The position numbers and the translations under genes were made by a program. The notes beneath the pieces are model-generated. The model saw only the letters and a program-made list of their open reading frames with translations. It did no database searches and had not been told where the DNA came from. DNA of 10,636 nucleotides. Source: Rikenellaceae bacterium. GTDB taxonomy: Bacteria > Bacteroidota > Bacteroidia > Bacteroidales > UBA932. Positions 1 through 5,928 of this stretch are shown here, one piece after another. The stretch's first letter is position 1. Each line of letters opens with the position of its first letter. The DNA lies in NCBI GenBank assembly GCA_003513895.1, contig DOSU01000100.1:1-10636 (forward strand), in the 5' to 3' direction.

Positions 1-35
1 TAACTCTCATATTATTAGGCAATAACCGGAAATTG

Positions 36-52
36 CGCGGGTACTACCCGCG
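36..52 (+). terminator. Probable Rho-independent terminator
   Basis: A perfect 7-bp GC-rich stem, CGCGGGT paired with ACCCGCG around the 3-nt loop ACT, is followed by the T-rich run TAGTTTTGTGTTTTAGG. This fits a terminator for a plus-strand gene lying left of the window. The tail is interrupted by A and G, so efficiency is uncertain. An alternative reading is that the hairpin is the 17-bp spacer between a TTG (33-35) and a TAnnTTTG match (53-60). That spacing is shorter than the 19-21 bp usual for Bacteroidota promoters, so the terminator reading is preferred. Confidence 0.5.
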
Positions 53-150
53 TAGTTTTGTGTTTTAGGATGATAATCAAGCATTTATGAATCAGATTTT
101 TGGCCAGATTTCTAGACCGAATGGTTTGCAGGCCGTATGGGCGTTAAACC

Positions 151-163
151 GCGGCGAAGCCGC
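151..163. other. Small GC-rich hairpin
   Basis: GCGGC (151-155) pairs with GCCGC (159-163) across the loop GAA, and a T5 run follows at 172-176. ATGGT (121-125) can also pair with ACCAT (164-168), and GGTTT (123-127) with AAACC (146-150), so a larger folded RNA is possible, although these two outer pairings share bases and exclude each other. The T run sits about 8 nt beyond the stem, which is far for a classical terminator. The function is not known. Confidence 0.3.
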
Positions 164-231
164 ACCATCTATTTTTGTGTGGCTTATAACCGAACCCAAA
201 AGTCACAAAGCGCTGAATATCAAGCATATTT

Positions 232-266
232 TAAGAAGACGCTGAGATATCCTCTGCGTCTTCTTA
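232..266. other. Long perfect hairpin, 11-bp stem
   Basis: TAAGAAGACGC (232-242) pairs perfectly with GCGTCTTCTTA (256-266). Inside the stem, a T-T mismatch (243/255) is followed by GAG paired with CTC around the loop ATATC (247-251). Neither flank has a clean U-tract: the plus strand continues GAAACTTCTTG and the minus strand AAATATGCTTG. It is therefore not a textbook terminator. It could be part of a small structured RNA or a processing or stability hairpin. A stem this long is unlikely by chance. Confidence 0.45.
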
Positions 267-380
267 GAAACTTCTTGTGTAACAGCGTGTTAAAGACAGC
301 AGGAAGCAGTTGCGTAGCAAGGCCTCTCGATGTTTCCTCATTGATAACGCTAGCTTCCGGCGACGTTTAAAATTAAAACG

Positions 381-411
381 CAAAGAGGCTGACCATTGGT
401 CTGCCTCTTTG
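381..411 (-). terminator. Strong bidirectional terminator after the sigma/DUF4252 unit
   Basis: CAAAGAGGC (381-389) pairs perfectly with GCCTCTTTG (403-411). A T-T mismatch (390/402) then leads to an inner GACC/GGTC stem around the 3-nt loop ATT. On the minus strand the hairpin is followed by CGTTTTAATTTTAAA, a good U-rich tail, 91 bp beyond the stop of the DUF4252 gene, so it most likely ends the long minus-strand transcript. On the plus strand the tail is GTAATATTTTTCG, so it may also stop plus-strand transcription. Confidence 0.75.
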
Positions 412-429
412 GTAATATTTTTCGGGAAT

Positions 430-488
430 ACTTGTTTTGCGGTACTTGCTATTGTAACACTTGTTTTTGTGACACTTACTATTTTAAC
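430..488. repeat. Imperfect tandem repeat, 15-bp period, four copies
   Basis: Four consecutive units start at 430, 444, 459 and 474, each opening with ACTT and most ending in AC. The units are ACTTGTTTTGCGGT, ACTTGCTATTGTAAC, ACTTGTTTTTGTGAC and ACTTACTATTTTAAC. Units 1 and 3 resemble each other, as do units 2 and 4, so the array reads as a 30-bp element duplicated once. It lies between the DUF4252 stop codon and the terminator at 381-411, in what would be the 3' untranslated part of that transcript. The units are contiguous without spacers, so it is not a CRISPR array. The function is not known. Confidence 0.6.
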
Positions 489-502
489 TGGCAGATGCCT
501 CC

Positions 503-997
503 CTACTTAATATGAATCCCGCCGCTCATTGCAGATTTAAGAATATTATCGTCTATATTTCCGAACATCGCAATTACAGTGTACTCTTCTGTTGAACTGT
601 TGAGGAAAAGCAGTACGCCGGTCTTGTTTTTGTTCACATAAAGTTCTACTTCTTCTCCGCTGTCTTTGACTTTTAGTAAGCGGGAAAAATTGAAGGTTGT
701 AATCAGTTTTTCCATGTCGGCTTTTAGAGATTGTCTAACAGGAACGTTGTTTTCCATAACACCCGATCCAACAGTCAGAATTCTCATTTCTGTAATCTTG
801 GACATCCATTCCTGAGCTTCTTTGTCCTTTACGTTATGATTAGGAACTATGGGAGGTGGAGGAGGAGAGATTACAACTGACTCAACAGAGCGTTTCTTTT
901 CATATTTATCGAAGAGATCATTGATCTCCTTATTCTGGCCCGAAAGTGCAACTGGAGCAAGAAGGGCCGTTAGCATTATTAATAGTAACTTTTTCAT
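503..997 (-). CDS. DUF4252 domain-containing secreted protein
   Basis: This is a 164-residue protein with a clear N-terminal signal peptide: two lysines, a hydrophobic stretch over residues 4-18 and a probable cleavage near SG-Q around residue 20. No lipobox cysteine is seen, so it is probably periplasmic rather than a lipoprotein. The mature part has an acidic/basic segment, a run of five prolines (residues 45-49), then the DUF4252-like core with FNFSRLLKVKDSGEEVELYV near residues 102-121 and a C-terminal FGNID. DUF4252 has no established biochemical role, but such genes commonly follow an ECF sigma factor in Bacteroidota, as here. It is the last gene of the minus-strand run, 59 bp after the anti-sigma-like gene. 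The start region is AT-rich with no Shine-Dalgarno sequence. It may be an output or a periplasmic sensor of the sigma module (inference). Confidence 0.85.
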   Translation of the reverse strand: MKKLLLIMLTALLAPVALSGQNKEINDLFDKYEKKRSVESVVISPPPPPIVPNHNVKDKEAQEWMSKITEMRILTVGSGVMENNVPVRQSLKADMEKLITTFNFSRLLKVKDSGEEVELYVNKNKTGVLLFLNSSTEEYTVIAMFGNIDDNILKSAMSGGIHIK

Positions 998-1056
998 TTT
1001 ATTAATTTTTCAGTTTTTTCAATTTGGTTGTTATGAGTACTCGCTATTAAGACGAA

Positions 1057-1662
1057 CTACTGCTCATTTTGTGTCAGTGTGCTGCCGATTTTTTCCAAAG
1101 GGGCCATTGCCCTGCCAACTGTGGATAAACGACCCATAACATCATTGCCCTTCTGAACCTGCCCCATCATTTCATTTACCTTGTCAAGTCGTTCTCCGGC
1201 AATAGACATTGCAAGCTCGTTATTATTTACCCGTTCACCGTCTATCATTAGTTTTATGGAATTGTCTTCTCTTGGATTAATAAGAAAGAAGGCCACTACC
1301 AGAACAGCCGCTGCGGCCACGGTTCCCCATCTCATAAGAGGTTTGTAAAATGATGTTTTAACAATATCTCTCTTAGAATCCCGGAAGTTATGGGCATTAG
1401 GATTTAAGTATGTTGATGCAGGAGTTGCAGTTGCTGTTTCAATTTCTGTTGTTTCAGTCTCTTTTTGATTGGATTTCAAAGTATCCATCTCATTTGAAAA
1501 GTATCCAAATAGCTGTGCATATCCTCTTAGCTGAGGCTCAATCTCGTTTTCAGGTGTATTCCTGTAATATTTTCTGATAAGTGACTCCTCTTCGAGGGTA
1601 GTCTCTGCGTTGAAATATCTCTCAATGAGATTCTCAATATCTCTGTATTCTTCTCTTTTCAT
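1057..1662 (-). CDS. One-TM anti-sigma-like protein of unknown family
   Basis: This is a 201-residue protein starting at the ATG at 1662-1660, which overlaps the sigma stop as ATGA, so translation is probably coupled. The frame stays open upstream to 1827, but that extension lies inside the sigma gene and is not credible. Residues 1-60 form a charged, helical N-terminal part, MKREEYRDIENLIERYFNAE being typical of the short helices in sigma-binding domains. A Thr/Glu-rich linker (about 65-85) leads to a single membrane helix at 112-128, then a C-terminal segment of about 70 residues predicted to be periplasmic, rich in Met and Gly. Topology and position match a membrane-bound anti-sigma factor. 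No zinc-binding ZAS motif (HxxxCxxC) is present and there is no certain family match, so the role is inferred from context. Confidence 0.75.
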   Translation of the reverse strand: MKREEYRDIENLIERYFNAETTLEEESLIRKYYRNTPENEIEPQLRGYAQLFGYFSNEMDTLKSNQKETETTEIETATATPASTYLNPNAHNFRDSKRDIVKTSFYKPLMRWGTVAAAAVLVVAFFLINPREDNSIKLMIDGERVNNNELAMSIAGERLDKVNEMMGQVQKGNDVMGRLSTVGRAMAPLEKIGSTLTQNEQ

Positions 1663-2150
1663 CGCATTTGAATTTTTTCTCTTAATTTTTGTCTGGCTCT
1701 TGATAAAAGGGTCCGTACATTTCCCTCGGTTGTTTCGAGAATCACGGCAATCTCTTCCATCTCGTAGCCCATTATATCCCTCAGTCTCACTGCCAGCATC
1801 TGGTCGGAGGGCAAAACATCCATGCAACTTTTAATAAATGCAAAATGGTCTTTGCTTTCCAGTGCAGAAACCGGATCATCTGCATGTTTGTGTACAACAT
1901 TCAGGTTTATGGCCTCGGTATTATTTTTCTTGAGGCGGAGGTAATCTATGCATACATTTTTAAGTATGTGAAGCGTAAGTGCTTCATGGTTTTTCACCTC
2001 TTGTATTTCCTGAGTGCGCCAGAGTTTAATTACGGCATCCTGTACCATATCCTCTGCAGTTGCAGCTCCTGTTTTTATAAAGCCGCCTGCGAAGTTAATG
2101 AGTTTAGGTCTTAACCTTTGGACCAATATGTTAAACTCCAGTTCTGTCAT
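1659..2150 (-). CDS. ECF-type RNA polymerase sigma factor
   Basis: This is a 163-residue sigma-70 family protein of ECF size. Region 2 spans about residues 10-75, including AEDMVQDAVIKLW (32-44), the typical region 2.2 core-binding helix. Region 4 spans about 105-160, with the helix-turn-helix MEEIAVILETTEGNVRTLLS and a basic end RARQKLREK that contacts the -35 element. Regions 1 and 3 are absent, as expected for ECF factors. It would direct RNA polymerase to a small regulon, probably including its own unit: a TGTAAC-N16-CGTC element lies just upstream of the start. Its stop overlaps the anti-sigma-like gene by ATGA. The start ATG at 2150 is the first Met before region 2. The signal it responds to is unknown; the neighbouring envelope genes suggest envelope stress (inference). 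Confidence 0.93.
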   Translation of the reverse strand: MTELEFNILVQRLRPKLINFAGGFIKTGAATAEDMVQDAVIKLWRTQEIQEVKNHEALTLHILKNVCIDYLRLKKNNTEAINLNVVHKHADDPVSALESKDHFAFIKSCMDVLPSDQMLAVRLRDIMGYEMEEIAVILETTEGNVRTLLSRARQKLREKIQMR

Positions 2151-2161
2151 ACTGCACTAAT

Positions 2162-2187
2162 GACGAATAAAGAGAAAATATGTTACA
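2162..2187 (-). promoter_or_regulatory. Putative ECF sigma autoregulatory promoter
   Basis: On the minus strand TGTAAC (2187-2182) is followed after exactly 16 bp by CGTC (2165-2162), then 11 bp to the sigma ATG. A -35 element with an AAC core, a 16-bp spacer and a -10 element CGTC or similar are hallmarks of ECF promoters in several phyla. Transcription would begin only a few bases before the ATG. TGTAAC also sits in the small palindrome ATGTT-AC-AACAT (2180-2191), which might act as an operator. It occupies the whole 43-bp gap between barrel and sigma genes, the widest gap upstream of the sigma gene until ruvX/def. I did not find the same pair elsewhere in the window by eye. Confidence 0.5.
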
Positions 2188-2193
2188 ACATTT

Positions 2194-3465
2194 CTAAAAA
2201 ATATAATTTAGCCCAATGTTCATCCCGTTTTTACCGTCTTTCTTGCTGAAAGGTTTTCCCCACTCAAACGAAACAACAAAGTTTCTGTTCATAATTGCTT
2301 TTATACCCAAACCTGCCGTCATGTGAAAGGCTTCTGCATCGGTTGGTGAAATAACAGAATCGGAAGATGAATCCATGAGATCCTTTTTATAATACTGGAT
2401 AACTCTTCCTGCATCAAAAAATGGGTTAAGCGCAAGATACCAGTCCTGCTTTAAAAACCTGAAGTCCAGAAAGCGATATCTAAGTTCAAGATTTGCCCAT
2501 GCAACCCCCTGCCCTACAACTCTGTTTCTGATAACACCGCGGAGAGTATTAACCCCGCCAAGCCCTTCAGAGGATATTTGACGAAAATAGAGTGTTGAGA
2601 GATTTTGTTGCATATAAAAAGGGGCCTCACCTGCTATATTTGCCTGAATGGCAACCCTGTAGGCAAAGGTAAGCTTGTCTTTTGCCAAAGGCAGAAATCC
2701 CCTGTGTACAAGAGAAAGTTTTACATAACTGCTGCTGCCGGGTGAACCGAAAAGGATTGCCTCACTCCAGAGTCCTCTTGTAGGGTCAACTTCATTGTTT
2801 CTTGTATCGTGGACCACACCGGCCTTTAGTTCAATTCTTGTTCCGCCTCCGGCCTCTGCGCTTCCAATTAGTCCTTCATCCACGTAGTGAGAATAAAGAT
2901 TATCTGCTGTTGCATATTTTTCAAGTTTCACCTCTTCAATTTTATAACTGTAGAGGCCAACACCTGCAGCCCAGCTCCATTTACCCCCCAGGGAACCCTG
3001 AAAATCGGCAGTAGCTCTCATAAGCCTCCTGTCCATTTTATAAAAAGACGGGTTGGCCTGGGCAAACTCACCGTCATATGATGACATATAGCCGTTGAAT
3101 CCCAGAAAATCCATCATTTTATCGGTAAGATAGCTTATGTCCAGGGTTGTGCGAATTCCCCTGAGCAAATATTTTGAGTCGTAGAAAAGGTGATACACCC
3201 CTGTACCCTTTGTATATTGAGAGACTTCAATATTAAATTTATGGATGTATTCGGGGAATGTACTCCCATCTCCAAAATAATAAAAGTCGGCCAGTGCTCC
3301 ATACTGAAAACCAAGGTCGCTGTTATATCCTATTGCAGGAAGGGGCCCTATGTTCCATCCCTTTTTAATTTTTTTATTGGCAGGAACCAATGTGTCCTGT
3401 GCCTGAACAAATGCAGAGGAGAAGAGAATGAGAGAAACAATTGCAAGAAATGTAAGTTTTTTCAT
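2194..3465 (-). CDS. Omp85/BamA-family outer-membrane barrel protein without POTRA domains
   Basis: This is a 423-residue protein with a signal peptide (cleavage near residue 22, AQA-QD) and alternating beta-strand patterns throughout, ending in Asn-Tyr-Ile-Phe, a C-terminal aromatic typical of barrel proteins. Omp85 surface-antigen features are HDTRNNEVDPTRGLW (219-233), the loop-6 motif TLRGVIRNRVVG (307-318, matching the family (V/L)RG pattern), ANLELRYRF (324-332) and NPFFDAGRV (347-355). Full-length BamA or TamA proteins are longer because of N-terminal POTRA domains; only about 25 residues separate the signal peptide from the first likely strand, so POTRA domains are absent. The family folds, inserts or translocates proteins or lipids at the outer membrane. 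It follows the DUF819 gene by 13 bp. The substrate is unknown. Confidence 0.85.
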   Translation of the reverse strand: MKKLTFLAIVSLILFSSAFVQAQDTLVPANKKIKKGWNIGPLPAIGYNSDLGFQYGALADFYYFGDGSTFPEYIHKFNIEVSQYTKGTGVYHLFYDSKYLLRGIRTTLDISYLTDKMMDFLGFNGYMSSYDGEFAQANPSFYKMDRRLMRATADFQGSLGGKWSWAAGVGLYSYKIEEVKLEKYATADNLYSHYVDEGLIGSAEAGGGTRIELKAGVVHDTRNNEVDPTRGLWSEAILFGSPGSSSYVKLSLVHRGFLPLAKDKLTFAYRVAIQANIAGEAPFYMQQNLSTLYFRQISSEGLGGVNTLRGVIRNRVVGQGVAWANLELRYRFLDFRFLKQDWYLALNPFFDAGRVIQYYKKDLMDSSSDSVISPTDAEAFHMTAGLGIKAIMNRNFVVSFEWGKPFSKKDGKNGMNIGLNYIF

Positions 3466-3478
3466 ATCATCAATTTTT

Positions 3479-4645
3479 CTAAAATATTATAAGAACCCGG
3501 GCAACAATATATCCGAGATAGTTTCCAATGGCATATCCTACAAGTCCTACAGTGAGGCCTGTAATGATTACGTTTTTATTCTTCATTGCCGTTGCCACCA
3601 TAGGCACAAAGGGAGGAGAGTTAATTAGCGCAACCGAAGAAATTATAACAGTGTCGGCATCCAGTTTAAAGAATTTGGCAAGTACAAGCTGAATTGCAAG
3701 TGACCCGAAAATGGCAAATGTAATATACAAAAGCAGGTAGAATCCGCCGGAGAGGTTTAGTCTGGAAAGGTCGGCCATAGATGCCACTACCATACTGAAA
3801 ATGTATACAAGATACATTCCTGCATCAAAGCTCTTTTTTATTGCACGGACAGGTTTTATAAAGGATGCTGCAATACCCAGAGTGGTAATTGAAAGAATCA
3901 CAATAACCGTTTGCATGTCTTTTGGGAATAAAAACGATAATCCGCCGGACACTGCAAAAATGACAACAGATATACCAACAGCTCCAAGAACAGGAAAAAT
4001 GAATTTCTTTTGAAAAATATCTTTGTAGGGATTTTCGTCGTATACCTCAACAGGCATATGAATATCCTTCTCAACTTCTTTCCCTGAATTGTTTTTAAGT
4101 ATTTTCCTAAACAAAGGAATGCCAACCGACAAAAGAAATGTAAGGTAAAGCAGGCTGATGGCCATATCATATGAGTGAATGAGGATATAAGTTTCATTTG
4201 GAACCCCAAGCATGATTTTTATTGCTGCAAGGTTAGGGGTTCCTCCTGTATAAACCCCGCAAAGCATTCCTGCAATATTATGCATCTGGTCTCCTATAGC
4301 CGGGTCCCGCCCAATAAGTGTTCTGAAAATGAAAAAGCCGGAAACAACAACAATAACAACAGCAACTACACCAGTTATGAGAGTGAGAAGAGCTTTCTTT
4401 ATGTCCCAGTGGCGAAAATCGCAAGTGAACAGCATAAGCGGAATAGCCAAAGGAATAATAATTGTTACAATTAAGTCCTGAAGTGGATAGGCCGAATGAG
4501 GAATAATCCCAACATTTCCTACAATAATTCCAATTAAATAGAGGAGTAAAACAGGTCCGATTTTATTCAGAAAAGGAATTTTGTAACAAATCCAAAGTAC
4601 TGCCGCAGGGGTTAGAACATAGAGAATAAGTATTAACAGTGTCAT
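3479..4645 (-). CDS. DUF819 family polytopic inner-membrane protein
   Basis: This 388-residue protein is almost entirely hydrophobic, with about ten membrane segments interrupted by one hydrophilic loop (about 181-212) that is likely cytoplasmic and splits it into two halves. Recognisable DUF819 signatures are GVYTGGTPNLAAIK (130-143) in the first half and INSPPFVPMVA (341-351) in the second. These glycine/proline-broken segments at matching places suggest an inverted-repeat transporter fold (inference). DUF819 (YjcL-like) has no firmly established substrate. The ATG lies only 2 bp after the TAA of the acyltransferase gene (TAAATATG), so the two are probably translationally coupled and may work together. 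It has no signal peptide; the first helix serves as the anchor. Confidence 0.88.
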   Translation of the reverse strand: MTLLILILYVLTPAAVLWICYKIPFLNKIGPVLLLYLIGIIVGNVGIIPHSAYPLQDLIVTIIIPLAIPLMLFTCDFRHWDIKKALLTLITGVVAVVIVVVSGFFIFRTLIGRDPAIGDQMHNIAGMLCGVYTGGTPNLAAIKIMLGVPNETYILIHSYDMAISLLYLTFLLSVGIPLFRKILKNNSGKEVEKDIHMPVEVYDENPYKDIFQKKFIFPVLGAVGISVVIFAVSGGLSFLFPKDMQTVIVILSITTLGIAASFIKPVRAIKKSFDAGMYLVYIFSMVVASMADLSRLNLSGGFYLLLYITFAIFGSLAIQLVLAKFFKLDADTVIISSVALINSPPFVPMVATAMKNKNVIITGLTVGLVGYAIGNYLGYIVARVLIIF

Positions 4646-4647
4646 AT

Positions 4648-5916
4648 TTAGGCCCTCCAGAAAATTTTCTTCTCACTCATAAGAGCAACCAGCGACATCG
4701 TAAACAGAACTGCAACAACAGCTCTTGCAACTCCAATCCACGGATATCCCGGTGGATAGGCTGCCTGATAAACGATTATCAATCCGGTGAGTTTGAAGAC
4801 CGGAATCACAAAACTGCCAAAGGCAATGTAACTCATAAGCGGATTGCTGCCGGCTCCTGAAAATATTCTTGTAAAAATAATTAATGTCCTGCTTTGCATT
4901 TTTGGCAAGATGTAATGTATAAGCAAAAGTAGGTATAAACTTATACCAAGCGTTATAAAGCAATACGAAATTGTACAAGGCACTTTTTTTATAGAACCCT
5001 CAATAAAAAAGGCTACAATTCCCGTAACAACCGAGAGCGAGGCGAGCCAAAACTCTGCTTTAATTATCAGGGAGTGTTTCCTCCCTTCCCCTCCGTATAT
5101 GAGGTCTCCGATAAATGTCGCAGGAACAAGTATGAGCAAAAAGTAAAAATATTCAAGATTCAATATCCAGCGAAGCTCTTTTATTGCATAAATTTTCCCC
5201 TGAAGACCAAAATACATTGTAACTGCCGAGAAAAGAAGAATAAGACCAAATACAAATGCTCTGGAGCGAACATTGTTCCTTGTAAAATACCATATTAAGG
5301 AACCAAACAGATACAAAAATGCAAGTAAAAAAATAATTATTCCCCTGCGGTGTACCGAAACCACTTCTCCAAAAAAGAGGTTTCCTGCAATAATTAGCAA
5401 AGTAATTATGATAATCCCGGATACCCGAATCTGGTTTTTATATTTTATCAGCCATGCCGAAAATGAAGATATAGCTGTCTTTGGGAATATATAATAGAGG
5501 GTAAAAAGTGATAAAAACCCTGTAATAGTTGCAAGTTGCGGCAGCCATCCCTTTACATCGGAAAAATCCAGCAAAGTATAGAGATACGAAAACAGCCAAA
5601 GCATCAAAAATCTTTCAAAAACCTCTTTAAGGAAGGTATTGCGGATTTTTCCCTTCGACTCATGATTCTCCTCCCTTGCTTCAATTCTCTTTCTGCCGGC
5701 AATAGGAATTGACACTCCCATGCAAAAGATAAATATTGGGAAAACAATGTCCACCCAGCTTATTCCGGAAATTGTCATATCAAGTGCATGTGCGGGTGGC
5801 GGATTTTGAATATGGTACATCCATGGAGGGAGGACACCATAGGGAACAATTGCCGAAAGAACCATTCCAAAGATTGTTAGTCCTCTAAGAATGTCCAAAG
5901 GAAGGTATCTTTTCAT
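4648..5916 (-). CDS. DUF5009 / HGSNAT-like membrane acyltransferase
   Basis: This is a 422-residue integral membrane protein with about ten to eleven membrane segments. The N-terminus LDILRGLTIFGMVL (7-20) and WVDIVFPIFIFCMGVSI (54-70) match the start of heparan-alpha-glucosaminide N-acetyltransferase-like and DUF5009 proteins. So do KKVPCTISYCF (310-320) and GSNPLMSYI (357-365) near the end. Related eukaryotic enzymes move an acetyl group from cytoplasmic acetyl-CoA across the membrane to a sugar amine. A histidine at residue 43 before the second helix is a candidate catalytic residue by position, but this is not proven. It most likely acylates a sugar or glycolipid on the periplasmic side. 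It sits 12 bp after the secreted hydrolase gene and 2 bp before the DUF819 gene. The acceptor cannot be read from sequence. Confidence 0.82.
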   Translation of the reverse strand: MKRYLPLDILRGLTIFGMVLSAIVPYGVLPPWMYHIQNPPPAHALDMTISGISWVDIVFPIFIFCMGVSIPIAGRKRIEAREENHESKGKIRNTFLKEVFERFLMLWLFSYLYTLLDFSDVKGWLPQLATITGFLSLFTLYYIFPKTAISSFSAWLIKYKNQIRVSGIIIITLLIIAGNLFFGEVVSVHRRGIIIFLLAFLYLFGSLIWYFTRNNVRSRAFVFGLILLFSAVTMYFGLQGKIYAIKELRWILNLEYFYFLLILVPATFIGDLIYGGEGRKHSLIIKAEFWLASLSVVTGIVAFFIEGSIKKVPCTISYCFITLGISLYLLLLIHYILPKMQSRTLIIFTRIFSGAGSNPLMSYIAFGSFVIPVFKLTGLIIVYQAAYPPGYPWIGVARAVVAVLFTMSLVALMSEKKIFWRA

Positions 5917-5928
5917 AATCTGTAAGTT

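Larger units (their letters stand above)
1..502. other. Gene-free, hairpin-rich intergenic region
   Basis: No convincing coding sequence lies here. The two open frames present (137-370 and 310-510, plus strand) have no recognisable domain, overlap strong hairpins and run across a terminator, so I do not call them. The stretch holds hairpins at 36-52, 151-163, 232-266 and 381-411 and a 15-bp-period repeat at 430-488. A looser inverted repeat also pairs GGAAGC (302-307) with GCTTCC (353-358). The window opens with TAA, which could be the stop of an unseen upstream plus-strand gene; that cannot be tested here. An untranslated RNA between about 60 and 270 is possible but not shown. Confidence 0.6.

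Noticed and set aside
170..177. TATTTTTG as a functional promoter -7 box
   Set aside because: It matches TAnnTTTG but no -33 element lies at the right distance and no gene follows on the plus strand; T-rich DNA gives such matches by chance. It is kept only as a possibility for an untranslated RNA.
430..488. CRISPR array
   Set aside because: The 15-bp units are contiguous with no unique spacers, far too short, and there are no cas genes.
137..510. Two plus-strand open frames (137-370 and 310-510) as small genes
   Set aside because: No domain, no convincing start context, and they run across strong hairpins, a terminator and the tandem repeat. Composition looks non-coding.
1663..1827. N-terminal extension of the anti-sigma-like protein
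   Set aside because: The extension lies wholly inside the sigma gene, reads as low-complexity Arg/Asp/Gly sequence, and an ATGA-coupled start at 1662 gives a sensible protein.
3898..4209. Minus-strand frame of 103 codons inside the DUF819 gene
   Set aside because: It is an out-of-frame shadow of a clear membrane protein gene on the same strand, with no domain of its own.
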